DNA of 64,000 nt from JBBSEZ01 sp038239195 (GCA_038239195.1 JBBSEZ010000001.1:1-64000), one strand, 5' to 3'; counted from the first letter of the stretch, positions 7,603 through 20,963 are shown. A program made the numbers and translations. The notes: generated by a model not told the origin, from the sequence alone.

Positions 7603-10600
7603 TCACTTGCCGCCCCAAACCGAAACCTTATTCGACTGCCGCTCTCCCTGCCACAAGAGCGTCGGGCAGGCCGTCGCCAACAGGTTCTTCCAGAGCAAGG
7701 CGTTCTTGAACGTCTCCTCGTCCGGGCTGAACAGCGAGAAGATGCTGCGTGAGGCGACGAGGATCATCTTCCGCTTGGCCCGGCTCAAAGCTACCGTCAG
7801 CCGTCGCGGGTCCAGCAAGAACCCGGCGGAAGCCAGGAGGTAGCCCCGGTCGCTCTCCGTCGCACTCACCATGATGACCGTTCGCTCGCCTCCCTGGAAT
7901 CTCTCGACCGTGTCGATGGCCGACCGCACGGGCAGGCCGCTGGTCGGGTCGAGGATGCAGAGTTCTGGAAACGCCGCCTGTAACGCCGCCCGCTGCGCCC
8001 GGTGCGGCACGACCACCCCCACCCCCTTCTCGCCGTCCAGGCCGTGTCCCTCGGCTGACGCCAGGAACCGCAAGATCGGCTCGATCAAGGACTGCTCGTA
8101 GGGGTTGCGCACCTGACTGGCTTCCTCGCCGTGGACGATGACGATCAGAGGGTAATCGGGGTGCAGGGCGGCGGCGATCAGCGGGTCGTCGTTTTGCCTC
8201 GCCGGCAGCTTGTCGGTCTTCCGCGAGAAGTAGTCGATCCCGTCGTGCCGGTACACCTCCTCGCGGAGGAAAGCGGCCATCGAGGCGTGCAGCCGGAACG
8301 ACTCCCCGAACTGGATGAAGGGCGGGTTGTGCTGCCGCAGCGTGTCGAACAGAGAGGTGTAGACCTCGTACTGCTTGAAGGTCCGCCTCGTCTCCTGCTC
8401 CCAGTCGTGCTTGACGATGGGCGGCATCTGCCGGTGGTCCCCGACGACGATGACTTGCCCATCGGCCATCAGCGGCAGCGCGGCCATCATGGCTTCGGGC
8501 AAGTTCATCTGGCTCGCCTCGTCCAGCACCAGCACGTCGCACAGCCCGTGGCCGAAGAGGGCTTTCGGCCACTTGCTCTTGAGCAGCGAGTAGACGCCGC
8601 CGGGGGTGACGCCGACCACGCACCAGCGGTGGCCCTGGATCACGTCCGCGTTCTTCGGCGAGCCGTCCTCCTTCTCGGCGTCCTTCAACAGGTGGACGAC
8701 GCCGTCCGGCGGCGGGTCGTGCGGTGCCACACGCAGGCACGGCACGTCCAGAAGGCGGGGGTCGAGGAACTGGTCGAACAATCCCGGCGACTCGGCCCGG
8801 AGTTCCGCCAGCTTCTTGCGCACGTCGAGGAGGTTTCTGACCAGCACGTCCGTGGCGGCGTGCGTCTTGCAGCAGACGAAGACCCGGAGGTCACGCCCCG
8901 CGTGCATGGCTCCTTGCAGCCGGGCGAAGACGGCGAACGCGGTGGAGTACGACTTACCCGTTCCCGGCGGGCCTTGTGTTTGAAGTACGGGAGCCTTGCC
9001 GTACCCGCCGATGAAGGTCCGCTTCGACTTCTCGAAGTCGTGGAGCAGCCCCTCGCTCTGGAACGCGAACAGCCCGGCCAGGAATTTCGCCTGCCCGGAC
9101 AGGCCCGATGCGTCCCGCCCCCAGGACACCGGGTCGTTGAGGAGCTTGAACAGCCGGTTCGGCTCGCCCTTGCACAGCCCTTCCACGACGACGTTGCACC
9201 AGTAGCCGTACCAGTCGTTGGGGCAGGGGTCGAGGGTGTAGACGGTGCCGTCCTCCAGTGGCCGGCTGATCGCTGGGAACACGAACCCGCGCGACCAGTC
9301 GCCGCCGAACGAGTCCTTCAACTCCACCTCGACCGTCGCGGCCAGCACCCGGCCCGCGTCGTCTTTCTCGGTGGCCACGACCCGGCCCAACTCGCCCCGG
9401 TTGGCGTACATCAACTGCTTCGGCGTCGGCGTGAATGGCCTCCGCTGCGAAGCCGGGAGCCGGTCGTCCACCGCCCAGCGGGGGTGGACGACGAGCCGGT
9501 CGCCCTCGCGGAGGTTCGACAGGGCCAACGCTTCGTGGAGGTCGCAATCGACGCCCGCCGTCTCGACCCGCAGCTTGACCCGCAGGCCGTCTTGGCTCCA
9601 CCGGCACTCAGCCGCCTGCTCCCTCCCCAGGCGGAACGGCCCGCCCGCCCGCGAGGCCCGGTGGGCGGCTTCGAGTTCGGCCCGCCGCCGTTGACGCCGC
9701 CGGTTCTCCCGGTTCTGCTCGGCCACCTCGGGGTCTTGGTCGGCCTCGTCGTACCGGGCCAGGAGCGTCTCGCCCATCAGGACGCGGCGTTCGGGCGGGG
9801 CGTGTCGGGTGCCGACCCAATCGTTCAGGGAGACGTGCCGCTCGATGACGACGAATTCCCGCAGGGCTTGGGCGAGGTCGCCGGCCTTGTCCTCGTACCC
9901 CGCGAGGTCGGGCAGTGTGAAGGCCGTCTTCTCGACGTGCGGGTTCGGCGTGAGGCTGCCCGCGACGTGTTCGATGGCCTCAAGCCGTCGTTCCTGAAAG
10001 GCCCGCAAGAGTTCGAGGGTCGAGTGCCGGTAGTCCGCGAACTCGTCGCCCCGGCCCGCGTTCGGGAGCGGCAGTTCGCCCCAGGCCGCGTAGGCGTACT
10101 CCAGGGGCAAGTTCGTGCCGAACCGCGACCGCTTCGTGTACCACTCGCTGGAGCCGCCGATGTCCAACTTGCCGACGTAGTCGAAGACGCGGGCCTTGAA
10201 GGCGTCTCGGAACGGCCTCGGCTGCTGCCAGTCGAATTTCAGGTAGGTGGCCAGACTCTGGAGGCTCTGGCACACCATCGGGAAGTTCTTGAACTCGCGC
10301 ACCTCCTCACTGAGGAAGGTGGCGACCGGCGAGTCGAAGCCGGCGAGTTGCGTCAACAGGTCGTACAGGGGCGGGGAGGAACGCAGGATCGGCGGGAAGT
10401 TCCGGGCCAGTGCCTCCAGCATCAGCCGCTGTTCGTGGCGGTCGAAGAAGACGAAGTGGACCGGGGCTTCCCTGGCCGGTGCCGCCACCTCGACCGCCGC
10501 CTTGACCAGATCGCGCGTCCACGCCACGAACAGGTCGCGCTCCTGCCCGGCGTCGGTCGGCGGGCCGTCCGAGGCGTTGATGACGAATCGACGCCGGTCA

Positions 10601-11910
10601 GGAGCGGCCTGCCCGCCTTCCGAGCCGACCACCAAGGCGGCGAGCGACCACAAGCGGTCGTTGAGGTGGTCGTGCTGGGCCTCGACGTAGATGCGGATCA
10701 GGTTCGGGTTGAGCGTCGGCGTCGAGGTGGGCAGCGTACTCTGGCCCTTGCCGGGGATGTAGCCGAGGGCGGCGGTGCCGTCCCTCCGCACGCTCTTGCG
10801 GAACTGCTTGGCCCGGTGGATGAGTTCGTCCAGGCGGGGGCCGACCGGCCACGTCGCCGCCAGTTGACGCACGACGGCCTCCCGGCCCGCAGCCGCCGTC
10901 AGTTCCCCGGCGGGCGACAGATCCTTCAGCCCCGCCAGAGCCTCGATGGTGGTGACGCCGGCACGTCGAACGGCCTCCTTCTCGACCCCGGTCGTGTAGG
11001 CCAGGAGCGAAAGGTCTTCGCGCTCCGCTGAGTCCTTCATGCACCACTCGTTGTACAGGCACCCGTCGCACTTGTAACTCAGGCAGAACGGGAGGGCGTC
11101 GAAGTCGGCAGCAGCGACCCGGCGGGCGGTCGATTCCGGCCCGGTGACGAGGTCGCGGACGGAGCGGCGGTACGCCTCCTGATCGGCCACCACCTCCAGC
11201 AGCACGCCGTCCAGCCCGAGCCACCCCTTCGCGGCCTCGCGGAGCGGCGGCAGCACCTCGACCTCCTCCTCGGTCGTGGGGGACGCGGGCGGGCGGAACA
11301 GGATGCCGGTCTGGACGCCGGCGTACTCGACCCCTTCCGCCGCGAACAACCGCTCCAGCATGAGGGCGTAGTAGGCGACTTGCAGGCGGTGTTCGACCTT
11401 GACCTCGACGGTGGACTTCATGTCGGCGACCAGGGCGGTCAGCCGCCCGCCGCCGTCGCGGGCCAGCCGCAGCACGTCCACGTCGCCCCGGATCAGCCAG
11501 CCCTCGGCCTCGACGTGCAGGCGGGCCTGGAACAGCACCACGCACCGGCCCGCCGCCAGCCCCTTCGCCTCGGCGACGACCTCCGCGTTGTTCGCTGGCC
11601 GGTCGTGGTCCCCGCCGTACTTCGCGGCGTAGTGGACGGCCCTGGCCTTCGCGGCGATGTCCTTCTCGACCCCCTCCTCGAACTCGCGGCCCGACAGCGA
11701 CAGGAGCGGTGCGAGCCTCTGCGGCGTGACCCCGTAGTCGTCCATGAAGCGGGTGCCGGCGCGTTCGGCCAGCCGGAAGCGGAGGAAACGCTCGCACTGC
11801 TCCAGCCGCACGAAGGACGACACGTCGGTCGGCGTGATGCGAAGGGGATGACCGGGGGCGGCGGCGAGGGTGGGCAACGGCACGGGTGGCATGGCGAACT
11901 CCGGGTTCAT
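7603..11910 (-). CDS. RecB-like nuclease fused to Dna2/UPF1-type SF1 helicase
   Basis: 1435 residues in three parts. Residues 25-290 form a TM0106/Cas4-like RecB nuclease: GDVDVLRL (D143, D145), VADMKST (D163, K165), QVAYY, and a Cys cluster (C39, C276, C281, C284, C290) that could hold an iron-sulphur centre. Residues about 385-620 resemble a degenerate RNase H-like domain. The C-terminal helicase has GPPGTGKS near 980, LVLDEAS near 1130, VVGDHRQMPPI, FQGGERTVIMVSATES and VALSRAKRK near 1378, so motifs I, II, III, V and VI are intact. It is probably an ATP-driven DNA- or RNA-processing nuclease-helicase. It is the last gene of the eight-gene operon, and its ATG overlaps the preceding stop (ATGA), implying coupled translation. 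Confidence 0.85.
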   Translation of the reverse strand: MNPEFAMPPVPLPTLAAAPGHPLRITPTDVSSFVRLEQCERFLRFRLAERAGTRFMDDYGVTPQRLAPLLSLSGREFEEGVEKDIAAKARAVHYAAKYGGDHDRPANNAEVVAEAKGLAAGRCVVLFQARLHVEAEGWLIRGDVDVLRLARDGGGRLTALVADMKSTVEVKVEHRLQVAYYALMLERLFAAEGVEYAGVQTGILFRPPASPTTEEEVEVLPPLREAAKGWLGLDGVLLEVVADQEAYRRSVRDLVTGPESTARRVAAADFDALPFCLSYKCDGCLYNEWCMKDSAEREDLSLLAYTTGVEKEAVRRAGVTTIEALAGLKDLSPAGELTAAAGREAVVRQLAATWPVGPRLDELIHRAKQFRKSVRRDGTAALGYIPGKGQSTLPTSTPTLNPNLIRIYVEAQHDHLNDRLWSLAALVVGSEGGQAAPDRRRFVINASDGPPTDAGQERDLFVAWTRDLVKAAVEVAAPAREAPVHFVFFDRHEQRLMLEALARNFPPILRSSPPLYDLLTQLAGFDSPVATFLSEEVREFKNFPMVCQSLQSLATYLKFDWQQPRPFRDAFKARVFDYVGKLDIGGSSEWYTKRSRFGTNLPLEYAYAAWGELPLPNAGRGDEFADYRHSTLELLRAFQERRLEAIEHVAGSLTPNPHVEKTAFTLPDLAGYEDKAGDLAQALREFVVIERHVSLNDWVGTRHAPPERRVLMGETLLARYDEADQDPEVAEQNRENRRRQRRRAELEAAHRASRAGGPFRLGREQAAECRWSQDGLRVKLRVETAGVDCDLHEALALSNLREGDRLVVHPRWAVDDRLPASQRRPFTPTPKQLMYANRGELGRVVATEKDDAGRVLAATVEVELKDSFGGDWSRGFVFPAISRPLEDGTVYTLDPCPNDWYGYWCNVVVEGLCKGEPNRLFKLLNDPVSWGRDASGLSGQAKFLAGLFAFQSEGLLHDFEKSKRTFIGGYGKAPVLQTQGPPGTGKSYSTAFAVFARLQGAMHAGRDLRVFVCCKTHAATDVLVRNLLDVRKKLAELRAESPGLFDQFLDPRLLDVPCLRVAPHDPPPDGVVHLLKDAEKEDGSPKNADVIQGHRWCVVGVTPGGVYSLLKSKWPKALFGHGLCDVLVLDEASQMNLPEAMMAALPLMADGQVIVVGDHRQMPPIVKHDWEQETRRTFKQYEVYTSLFDTLRQHNPPFIQFGESFRLHASMAAFLREEVYRHDGIDYFSRKTDKLPARQNDDPLIAAALHPDYPLIVIVHGEEASQVRNPYEQSLIEPILRFLASAEGHGLDGEKGVGVVVPHRAQRAALQAAFPELCILDPTSGLPVRSAIDTVERFQGGERTVIMVSATESDRGYLLASAGFLLDPRRLTVALSRAKRKMILVASRSIFSLFSPDEETFKNALLWKNLLATACPTLLWQGERQSNKVSVWGGK

Positions 11911-13184
11911 TTCTCGGCGGACGACTGCCCCGGCTCCGAGCCGATCATGACCGTGACGCCGGGACGGGCCGCTTTCAAGCGGGCCACGCCTTGTTCAGTG
12001 ACCTGGGTGCGGTTGACGCACACCCATTCGAGATTCGGCAAGCCTCCCAACGCGACCAACCCGTCATCGGTGATCCCTGTCCCTGCGACGTTCAACCGTT
12101 TGAGGCCGGTGAGCTTCAGAAGGTGTGTAATGCCTGCATCCGTGACGGGGGCGTTCATAACGACAAGGCCGGTCACCGTCTCGGGGATCGCGGCCAGGGC
12201 TTCGTCGGTGATCGGCAGCCGGCTCAGGTCCAAGTGGTTGGGGTGGAAGGCGTGACAGATGCGGATCACGTCTTCGATGGGGATCTCCGGGCCTTCGGCC
12301 ATGCAGCCGGCCAACATTCTGCTGACGCCACCTGGGTCGGGGTCCACGCACCAGCGGGTCATCAGGTCCATGAACGCCAGCATGATCGGGAAGTCCGCGT
12401 ACCGCTTCCTGTGTGTCACCTCCATCATGAGTCTTCGTGCGTGCGGAGCCATGTCCCGCAGGGTGTCCGCGATGTCGCTCTGCGGGGCGACCAGCATCAT
12501 CTCGCCGTGGTCGGTCGGCGGCTGGCCCGTCTCCCACCGCAGCAATTTCTGGGACTGGATGCCTCGGAGTGAACGGTTCCGCCGCAGGGTTTCGACATGC
12601 GGGCGTAAGACGGCATACGACCTCGACAGGAAGTCCGCCTTGGTCATGTCGGCCATCGACCAAGCATGGACGGGCGGGCCGAGATTGGCCCGTCTTACAT
12701 TCGACGTGGACGGAGCATTGTTCGCCGATTTCACCTTCTTTCTGGTGCGGCCCGGCTTCGCCCGGCTCGCTTTGGGCTTGGCCGGTGTTTCATCCCCCGG
12801 ATCGAGCAACAGTTCGGCCCCTTCGTGACCGCTTTCGAGCAGGATCTGGTGCAGCCTCAAGGTCGTGAACAGTTCGATCCTCGCCTGCTTGAGATCCACG
12901 CGACCGATGAACAGCGGAGACTCCAATGCACTGACCCAAGCCATCTCGTCCTTGGTGGTGTAGCTCACCGAGGTGACGGAGGCCGACTTCAGTTGGACGA
13001 GGAAGGAGAGGTCGGGTATCAGCCGCCGGCCACCCTCGGGCCGCACCAGCGTGGCGAAGGCGTCGTTGCCCACGTCCTCTTGCCGGGGGACGGGGGCCAC
13101 CAAGGCGACCGCCTTCAGCAGGAAGATCCCGAGTTCTTCGTGGAGGTCGCCGCTCCGCAAGTTCCTGTCGCGCATTCCGGCCAT
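11907..13184 (-). CDS. Nuclease-like (DUF4365-type) domain fused to leucine-rich repeats
   Basis: 425 residues. Residues 10-125 have the E..D..QxK arrangement of the DUF4365/PD-(D/E)XK fold: HEELG (E16/E17), VGNDAFATLV (D41) and FLVQLKS (Q64, K66). A basic, Pro/Lys/Arg-rich linker (131-165) leads to a helical region (180-310). Then come short leucine-rich repeats at 315-415 (TDEALAAIPETVTGLVVMN, TDAGITHLLKLTGLKRLNV, TDDGLVALGGLPNLEWV). LRRs usually bind proteins, so a nuclease with a recognition arm is inferred. It starts 13 bases after the hsdR stop and overlaps the helicase start by four bases. No such fusion is known to me in restriction loci. Confidence 0.75.
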   Translation of the reverse strand: MAGMRDRNLRSGDLHEELGIFLLKAVALVAPVPRQEDVGNDAFATLVRPEGGRRLIPDLSFLVQLKSASVTSVSYTTKDEMAWVSALESPLFIGRVDLKQARIELFTTLRLHQILLESGHEGAELLLDPGDETPAKPKASRAKPGRTRKKVKSANNAPSTSNVRRANLGPPVHAWSMADMTKADFLSRSYAVLRPHVETLRRNRSLRGIQSQKLLRWETGQPPTDHGEMMLVAPQSDIADTLRDMAPHARRLMMEVTHRKRYADFPIMLAFMDLMTRWCVDPDPGGVSRMLAGCMAEGPEIPIEDVIRICHAFHPNHLDLSRLPITDEALAAIPETVTGLVVMNAPVTDAGITHLLKLTGLKRLNVAGTGITDDGLVALGGLPNLEWVCVNRTQVTEQGVARLKAARPGVTVMIGSEPGQSSAEK

Positions 13185-13197
13185 CGGCTGTACCTCC

Positions 13198-16275
<3,078 letters not shown>

Positions 16276-16289
16276 GGCGTGACTTCTCC

Positions 16290-17462
16290 TCAGCTTGCTG
16301 AAGCTTCCGCGTCCTCCGGTGCTTCGTCCTCATCGAACTCGACCCGCTCGAAGTCCGTGATGTTGTCGATGCGACTGACGCGGGGGAGTCGTCGCAGGGT
16401 CGCTTTGAATGCGACCACGCCTGACGCGAGGTGGGCCGCAGCGGCGGTGGCGTAATCGTCGGCGTTCAGCACCCCTCTTGCGCGGATTTCGCCTTCTTCG
16501 TCATCGAACAAGGTGAAGTCCACCTCCCCGGAGGGGCGTGAGTCGTCCCGACTCGGTTGGCCACTCAACACGTCAACGTAGCCCAGGAACCGGGAGGGGC
16601 GGGGCTTTGGTGCGGTACGGAGCCGGGGAGCCAGGGCTTCCGCCACCTCGAACACGACCTGGGGCAGCAGCACTTGCCGCGATGGCTCCCGCGACTCGGG
16701 CAACAACGCCCGCGACCACGCCGCCGAGATGGTCAGGCTGGCTCGATCTCCGGTCGGACGGAGCAGCAGTAGCGACTCGCAAAGGTTCGCACTCACGCCG
16801 GGGTTCCGCACAGGGTCGAGCAGATCGTCGGCCCGCGCGGTGTCCGCCGCCCGTGCCAGGGCTTCCAGCGAGTGCATCAAGAGGTGCGTCACCCGCCGGG
16901 CGAACGGCTCGACGGCCAGACCCGGCAGGGACAGTTGCAGTTCCAGCGGGCAGGCCACGTTCAACACGAAGCTGCCCCGCTCGGTCTGACCCAGACGGCA
17001 GCGATTGACGAACTCTTCCGCCTCGCTGCGGGACAGCCGGGGGTGGTACGCCTGCGGGAAGAGGACGCTGTGGGCAGCCGACAGCAGGAGCCGCCGGGTG
17101 CCGTTGATCATTCGCACCGCGTGGTCGAACGGCAGATTGCCGGCCTCGGCGTCCGGGCTGACCTCGCGGAACCGCAGCACGTCGGCGGGCGGCAGCAGGA
17201 GATGCTCCAGCACCTCGCTCGCCGGTCGCCGCTCGAACTCGGCCAGCTTCCGCACCGCCTCGGCGACGGCCTCGTCGTAGTCGGCGAAGGTCGTGTCCTC
17301 GGGTACGATCACCTGATGCGACCGTGAGTCGGGACGGTGGTAGACGGCCACGTCGCCGTTGACGCCTTCGACCGGCTTCCAGTCCAGGGAGACGGCGTAG
17401 CTTTTCAAGGCCCGTGGCGTGACCTGTCGCGTCAGATTGGCAGGCAGCATTTCACGACGCAT
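16290..17462 (-). CDS. Unknown operon-embedded protein, 390 residues
   Basis: I do not recognise this family. The protein is soluble, alpha/beta and mildly acidic, with no signal peptide, membrane segment, P-loop or obvious nuclease motif. The middle (FVLNVACPLELQLSLPG, then TISAAWSRALLPESREP) looks like paired beta strands. The C-terminus is strongly acidic (VEFDEDEAPEDAEASAS). It overlaps the DUF4365 gene by 11 bases and ends 14 bases before hsdR, so it is translated with the restriction genes and is probably a dedicated component. An adaptor, inhibitor or assembly role is conceivable but unsupported. Confidence 0.6.
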   Translation of the reverse strand: MRREMLPANLTRQVTPRALKSYAVSLDWKPVEGVNGDVAVYHRPDSRSHQVIVPEDTTFADYDEAVAEAVRKLAEFERRPASEVLEHLLLPPADVLRFREVSPDAEAGNLPFDHAVRMINGTRRLLLSAAHSVLFPQAYHPRLSRSEAEEFVNRCRLGQTERGSFVLNVACPLELQLSLPGLAVEPFARRVTHLLMHSLEALARAADTARADDLLDPVRNPGVSANLCESLLLLRPTGDRASLTISAAWSRALLPESREPSRQVLLPQVVFEVAEALAPRLRTAPKPRPSRFLGYVDVLSGQPSRDDSRPSGEVDFTLFDDEEGEIRARGVLNADDYATAAAAHLASGVVAFKATLRRLPRVSRIDNITDFERVEFDEDEAPEDAEASAS

Positions 17463-18012
17463 AAAGAATCACCTCCCGGCGAGAGAACCGGGTCATCAGG
17501 GCGGTCAGGCTGTCCGGCGACAGCAGTTGCGAACGCGGGACGTAAACCGTCTGTTCCTTCTCGTTGTCGCTGGGCGGTGCGCCACGAAGGCTGACCCAGT
17601 AGGCACATTGTCTGGCGACTAGCGATTCCTCCGAGTGTCGCAGCCACTCCTCGGGGTTGGCGGGAAGCTGCATCACGACGAGGAGTCGCGGGTTCTGGAT
17701 GTTCGCCGCACGCAGCCGGTTGTACTGGTGGAGCGGCAGGCTGAACGACCACCGCCCGTCGATCTCCTTGAGCCGCTGGTACGTCGCCTTCAATTGTAGG
17801 TGGGCCTCGAACGAGCCGAGGACCGAGTCGGCGGCAAGGAACCGCCCTTCCTCGCGCACGATGGCATCGACGGCCACGGAGTCCATGTGGCGGGTGGTGT
17901 ACTCGCAGGCGAAGCCCGACTTCGACGCGACGGCGTGGAGGTAGGCGTAGCTCAGTTCGGCTTCGATGTTCTGTTCCGTCAGCACGGGCTTATTCTCCAG
18001 ACACAAGAGCAT
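17452..18012 (-). CDS. DUF4365 nuclease-like protein
   Basis: 186 residues with the order expected in DUF4365: a helix with Glu (NIEAELSYAYLH, E19), a strand with Asp (SVAVDAIV, D49) and a strand with Q-x-K (FEAHLQLKAT, Q73 and K75). This is a compact PD-(D/E)XK-like fold, so DNA cleavage is the likely activity. Residues 85-186 are less conserved in look. The gene starts 25 bases after the DUF5131 stop and overlaps the next gene by 11 bases. The same fold appears again at the N-terminus of the leucine-rich-repeat protein in this operon. Confidence 0.7.
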   Translation of the reverse strand: MLLCLENKPVLTEQNIEAELSYAYLHAVASKSGFACEYTTRHMDSVAVDAIVREEGRFLAADSVLGSFEAHLQLKATYQRLKEIDGRWSFSLPLHQYNRLRAANIQNPRLLVVMQLPANPEEWLRHSEESLVARQCAYWVSLRGAPPSDNEKEQTVYVPRSQLLSPDSLTALMTRFSRREVILYAS

Positions 18013-18037
18013 TGGCGGCTTCGGGACGAGGCTCTCT

Positions 18038-18799
18038 TCAGGCGGACTCCAACAGGGCGAGTTCGATTCGCCTCTGTTGAGGCGGCACCTGTCCGGGCAT
18101 CTGGTCCCACGTCCTTCCGTCGAGTTCGCGGCCCGTCCGGCTCTTGATCACCCCGCCCCACTGCTTGAAGAAGAACGGCACTTTGGCGGTCAGGCACTGG
18201 TCGCGGATCTCGTTGACCCACCCCGAGGCCATCGGCCTCGCCCCCGGCCCTGACTCCCCGCCGACGATCACCCAGTTGATTCCGCTCAGGTCGAGATCCG
18301 GCAGCGGGCCGAGAAGCGGCTCCAGCGACAGGAACTTCACCGCCGCCCCGGTCTGACGGAGGTGGTCGATGCGGAAGGTGTAGTCGGAGTTCTCGGCACT
18401 GACGCCCATCCACACGTTCGCGGGCCAGTCGATCTCGCTCGACATCCGAGCGAGCCGCTCCGACCGCTTCGTCAGCACCTGAAAGCGATGCCGTGAAGCC
18501 TGTCGCATGACGGCGAAGACTCGCTGGATGAACTCGTCCGGCACGTCCTTGTGGAACAGGTCGCTCATCGAGTTGACGAACACGGTCCTCGGCTTCCGCC
18601 ACGTCAGCGGCTGCCCGAGCATCTCTTCGTGCAGCGTCAGGCGGAACCCGTTGACGTAGTTCGCCTGCCCCATCGCCTGGAGCCGGATCGACATCCGCTC
18701 CGCGTAGCAGTGCTGGCAGCCGGGGCTGATCTTCGTGCAGCCCGTCAGCGGGTTCCACGTCGTGTCGGTCCACTCGATGGAGGAGTTGGTAGACATCAT
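18038..18799 (-). CDS. DUF5131 (phage Gp37/Gp68-like) three-Cys-motif protein
   Basis: 253 residues. The N-terminus reads IEWTDTTWNPLTGCTKISPG with C21, C28 and C31 (GCTKISPGCQHCYAERM), the diagnostic three-Cys motif. It resembles a radical-SAM-like cluster-binding site but is spaced differently from the classical CX3CX2C. The rest follows the family (VFVNSMSDLFH, FQVLTKRSERL, NVWMGVSAEN, VIVGGESGPGARPM, FFFKQWGG). Its usual partner is TcmP, and here the ATG overlaps the TcmP stop (ATGA), so the pair is tightly coupled. The biochemical role of the pair is unknown; DNA or nucleotide modification has been suspected from defence-island context. Confidence 0.88.
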   Translation of the reverse strand: MMSTNSSIEWTDTTWNPLTGCTKISPGCQHCYAERMSIRLQAMGQANYVNGFRLTLHEEMLGQPLTWRKPRTVFVNSMSDLFHKDVPDEFIQRVFAVMRQASRHRFQVLTKRSERLARMSSEIDWPANVWMGVSAENSDYTFRIDHLRQTGAAVKFLSLEPLLGPLPDLDLSGINWVIVGGESGPGARPMASGWVNEIRDQCLTAKVPFFFKQWGGVIKSRTGRELDGRTWDQMPGQVPPQQRRIELALLESA

Positions 18800-20963
18800 T
18801 CCGCTCCCCGGTTGCGGTACTTGTTGAAGATGTGGGACACGATGTGCTGGGCGACCGGCTTCGCCGAGGCGAAGAACAGGTAGTAGACGATGGCCCCCTT
18901 GGTGTTCCGCATCGGCATCGGTTCCGGCACGTTCGAGAAGCCGGCCACCGTCCGAAGTCGTTCGCGGAACGCCTCAGCGATGGTGTCGTTGTCCGTCTTC
19001 TCGTCCACGGGGCCGAAGAGCGTCTGCTGCACCTTGTACGCGGCCCGCCGCCAGGAGTCGTCGCCCCAGAAGGCGTTCATCCGCTGGATGTCGCTCTCGT
19101 CCACGCCCTCCGGGTTCCGCCAGAACACGTTGCGGTTCATGTCCGCAATCGGGAAGTTGAGGAAGATGTCGAGGGTCTTCATCTGCCCGGCCCGGCAGAT
19201 CACCTCCCAGTTGAGGTGCAGCCCGTAGGGGTCGAGCAGGCACAGTCCGCGTCGGTAGTCCTCGTACCGGACTCGCGGCAGCACCTGATCGAGCATCACC
19301 TCGTTGCAGTCCCCTTCGTAGATGCAGACGTTCGGCCTGCCGGCGAACATCGTGCGAAGGTTCTCGACCTTCAACCCGTTGAGGTCGATGAAGTGGTACT
19401 CGCGGAACGGCGGGTCGGTGTTGACCGCGATCTGCGGGCTGCCGGGGATCTCCTCGCCGGACCCCTTGGAGAGATGCACGCCGGCACCCGCGAAGGCGTC
19501 GATGTAGACGTGGTACAGCGGGGGCTTCCGCTGGGCCGACAGGATGGTAGAGTACGGTTTGGCGTACTCGCGGATGATGTCGAGCTTGATCTCCGACCAG
19601 TAGCCGATCTCGTCCAGTTTCAGGCGTTCGGGGCGGCTCATGACTTGCAACCTCGGGGTTGGTTCCTCGATACTCGATTCGATGCAGGCTTCACCCGACA
19701 GCAGTTTCGGCAGCAGTGCATCCCGAGTCGTAGCCAGGGTGGCCGACTCGCGCAAGTTCGCTGACATTTTCTGGTACAGAGGCCCGACGTGCGCGACGAA
19801 CTTCGCCAGCACCCTCTCGTCGGGAACCAAGGCGTTGATGGGCCGAAAGTTCGTCTTGGAGATCTCCAAAAAGGTCGTGCCGTTGGCCTTGGCCATGATC
19901 TCGGGCATGTTCTCCCGCGTCCAGAGAAGCACATAGTAGTTCGGGAGGGGTCCGGTGCATCGCATGGCGATGAACCCCTGGTTTACCGCGACGGGTATTT
20001 CCGCGATGGCGAGGTAGCCGATTGGGGCGCGGGACGACAACAACACCGTGCCGGCTGGCAGCAGCCCAGAACTGATCCGCGCCAACCCTCGCTCAGTGAT
20101 GCTGCGTTCCGTTCCGAGCAGGAGAGGGGATCGCAGCCCTGCCATATCCTTCGGGGTCGCGAACGGGATCTGGCCGTCCCAGAAAGTCATCTCATCGGTG
20201 CTGGGAGTTCCGCCGCCGACAGCCTCTACGACGGTTCCGATGGGAGCCACCCGCCATCCACGCGGCACCGGGCCGAGTGGCGAATCCTCGAACTTGTCAG
20301 GGAATAGGCTCGCCGTCGCTGCATCCATGCCGTCCGGCTGTCGGCCATCCACCTTGGCCCGCACCGGGTCGAAGTCCACGAACCACGACCGGAACACCGC
20401 ACGGGCCATCACCTCCAGCGTCTCGTTCATCCGCCGGTTCAAGTCAATCTTGGCATCGAGCGAACCGAGAACTTGAGCAATGGCGCGTTGTTCGGCAACT
20501 GGCAGGCTGGGGACTCGAAACGCCTCGATCATCCCTTTGGTCAAAGCATTCCTCGTCGCGCCTGCCCCTGCCAGTTGAAGCATGTAGACCTGCATCGCGG
20601 GACATACTAGCCAATAACACAGAAAACGAGGATCGAGCAAATCAGGTTTTGGACGGATGATGGCAACGTGCTGATTCACCCGAGCCGGCAACAAGTCAGG
20701 CGGGACTTGGCAACAACGAGCAACCGAGTCCCCGGTGATGTTCAACAGTACGTCATCCTCTGCGACCTCGACGTTCGCCAACTCTTCTGCATGATGTGGC
20801 GTCAGATAAACCAGCCCCTCTCGGTGAAATCGGTTGTTGTAGATGTTCTGGGATCGGATAAGCACCACCTCAGCAGAGGTGAGATAAACCTCGTTGCCAC
20901 CTCTCGGAGTCGCACCACTGCCGATTTTCAGGCACAGTTCGCCGAGACTGGAGGTTGACGCAC

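Noticed and set aside
8131..11031. A 966-codon plus-strand open frame opposite the helicase gene
   Set aside because: The translation is rich in Arg, Val, Glu and Pro with no domain. It mirrors a GC-rich real gene whose helicase motifs are intact on the minus strand.
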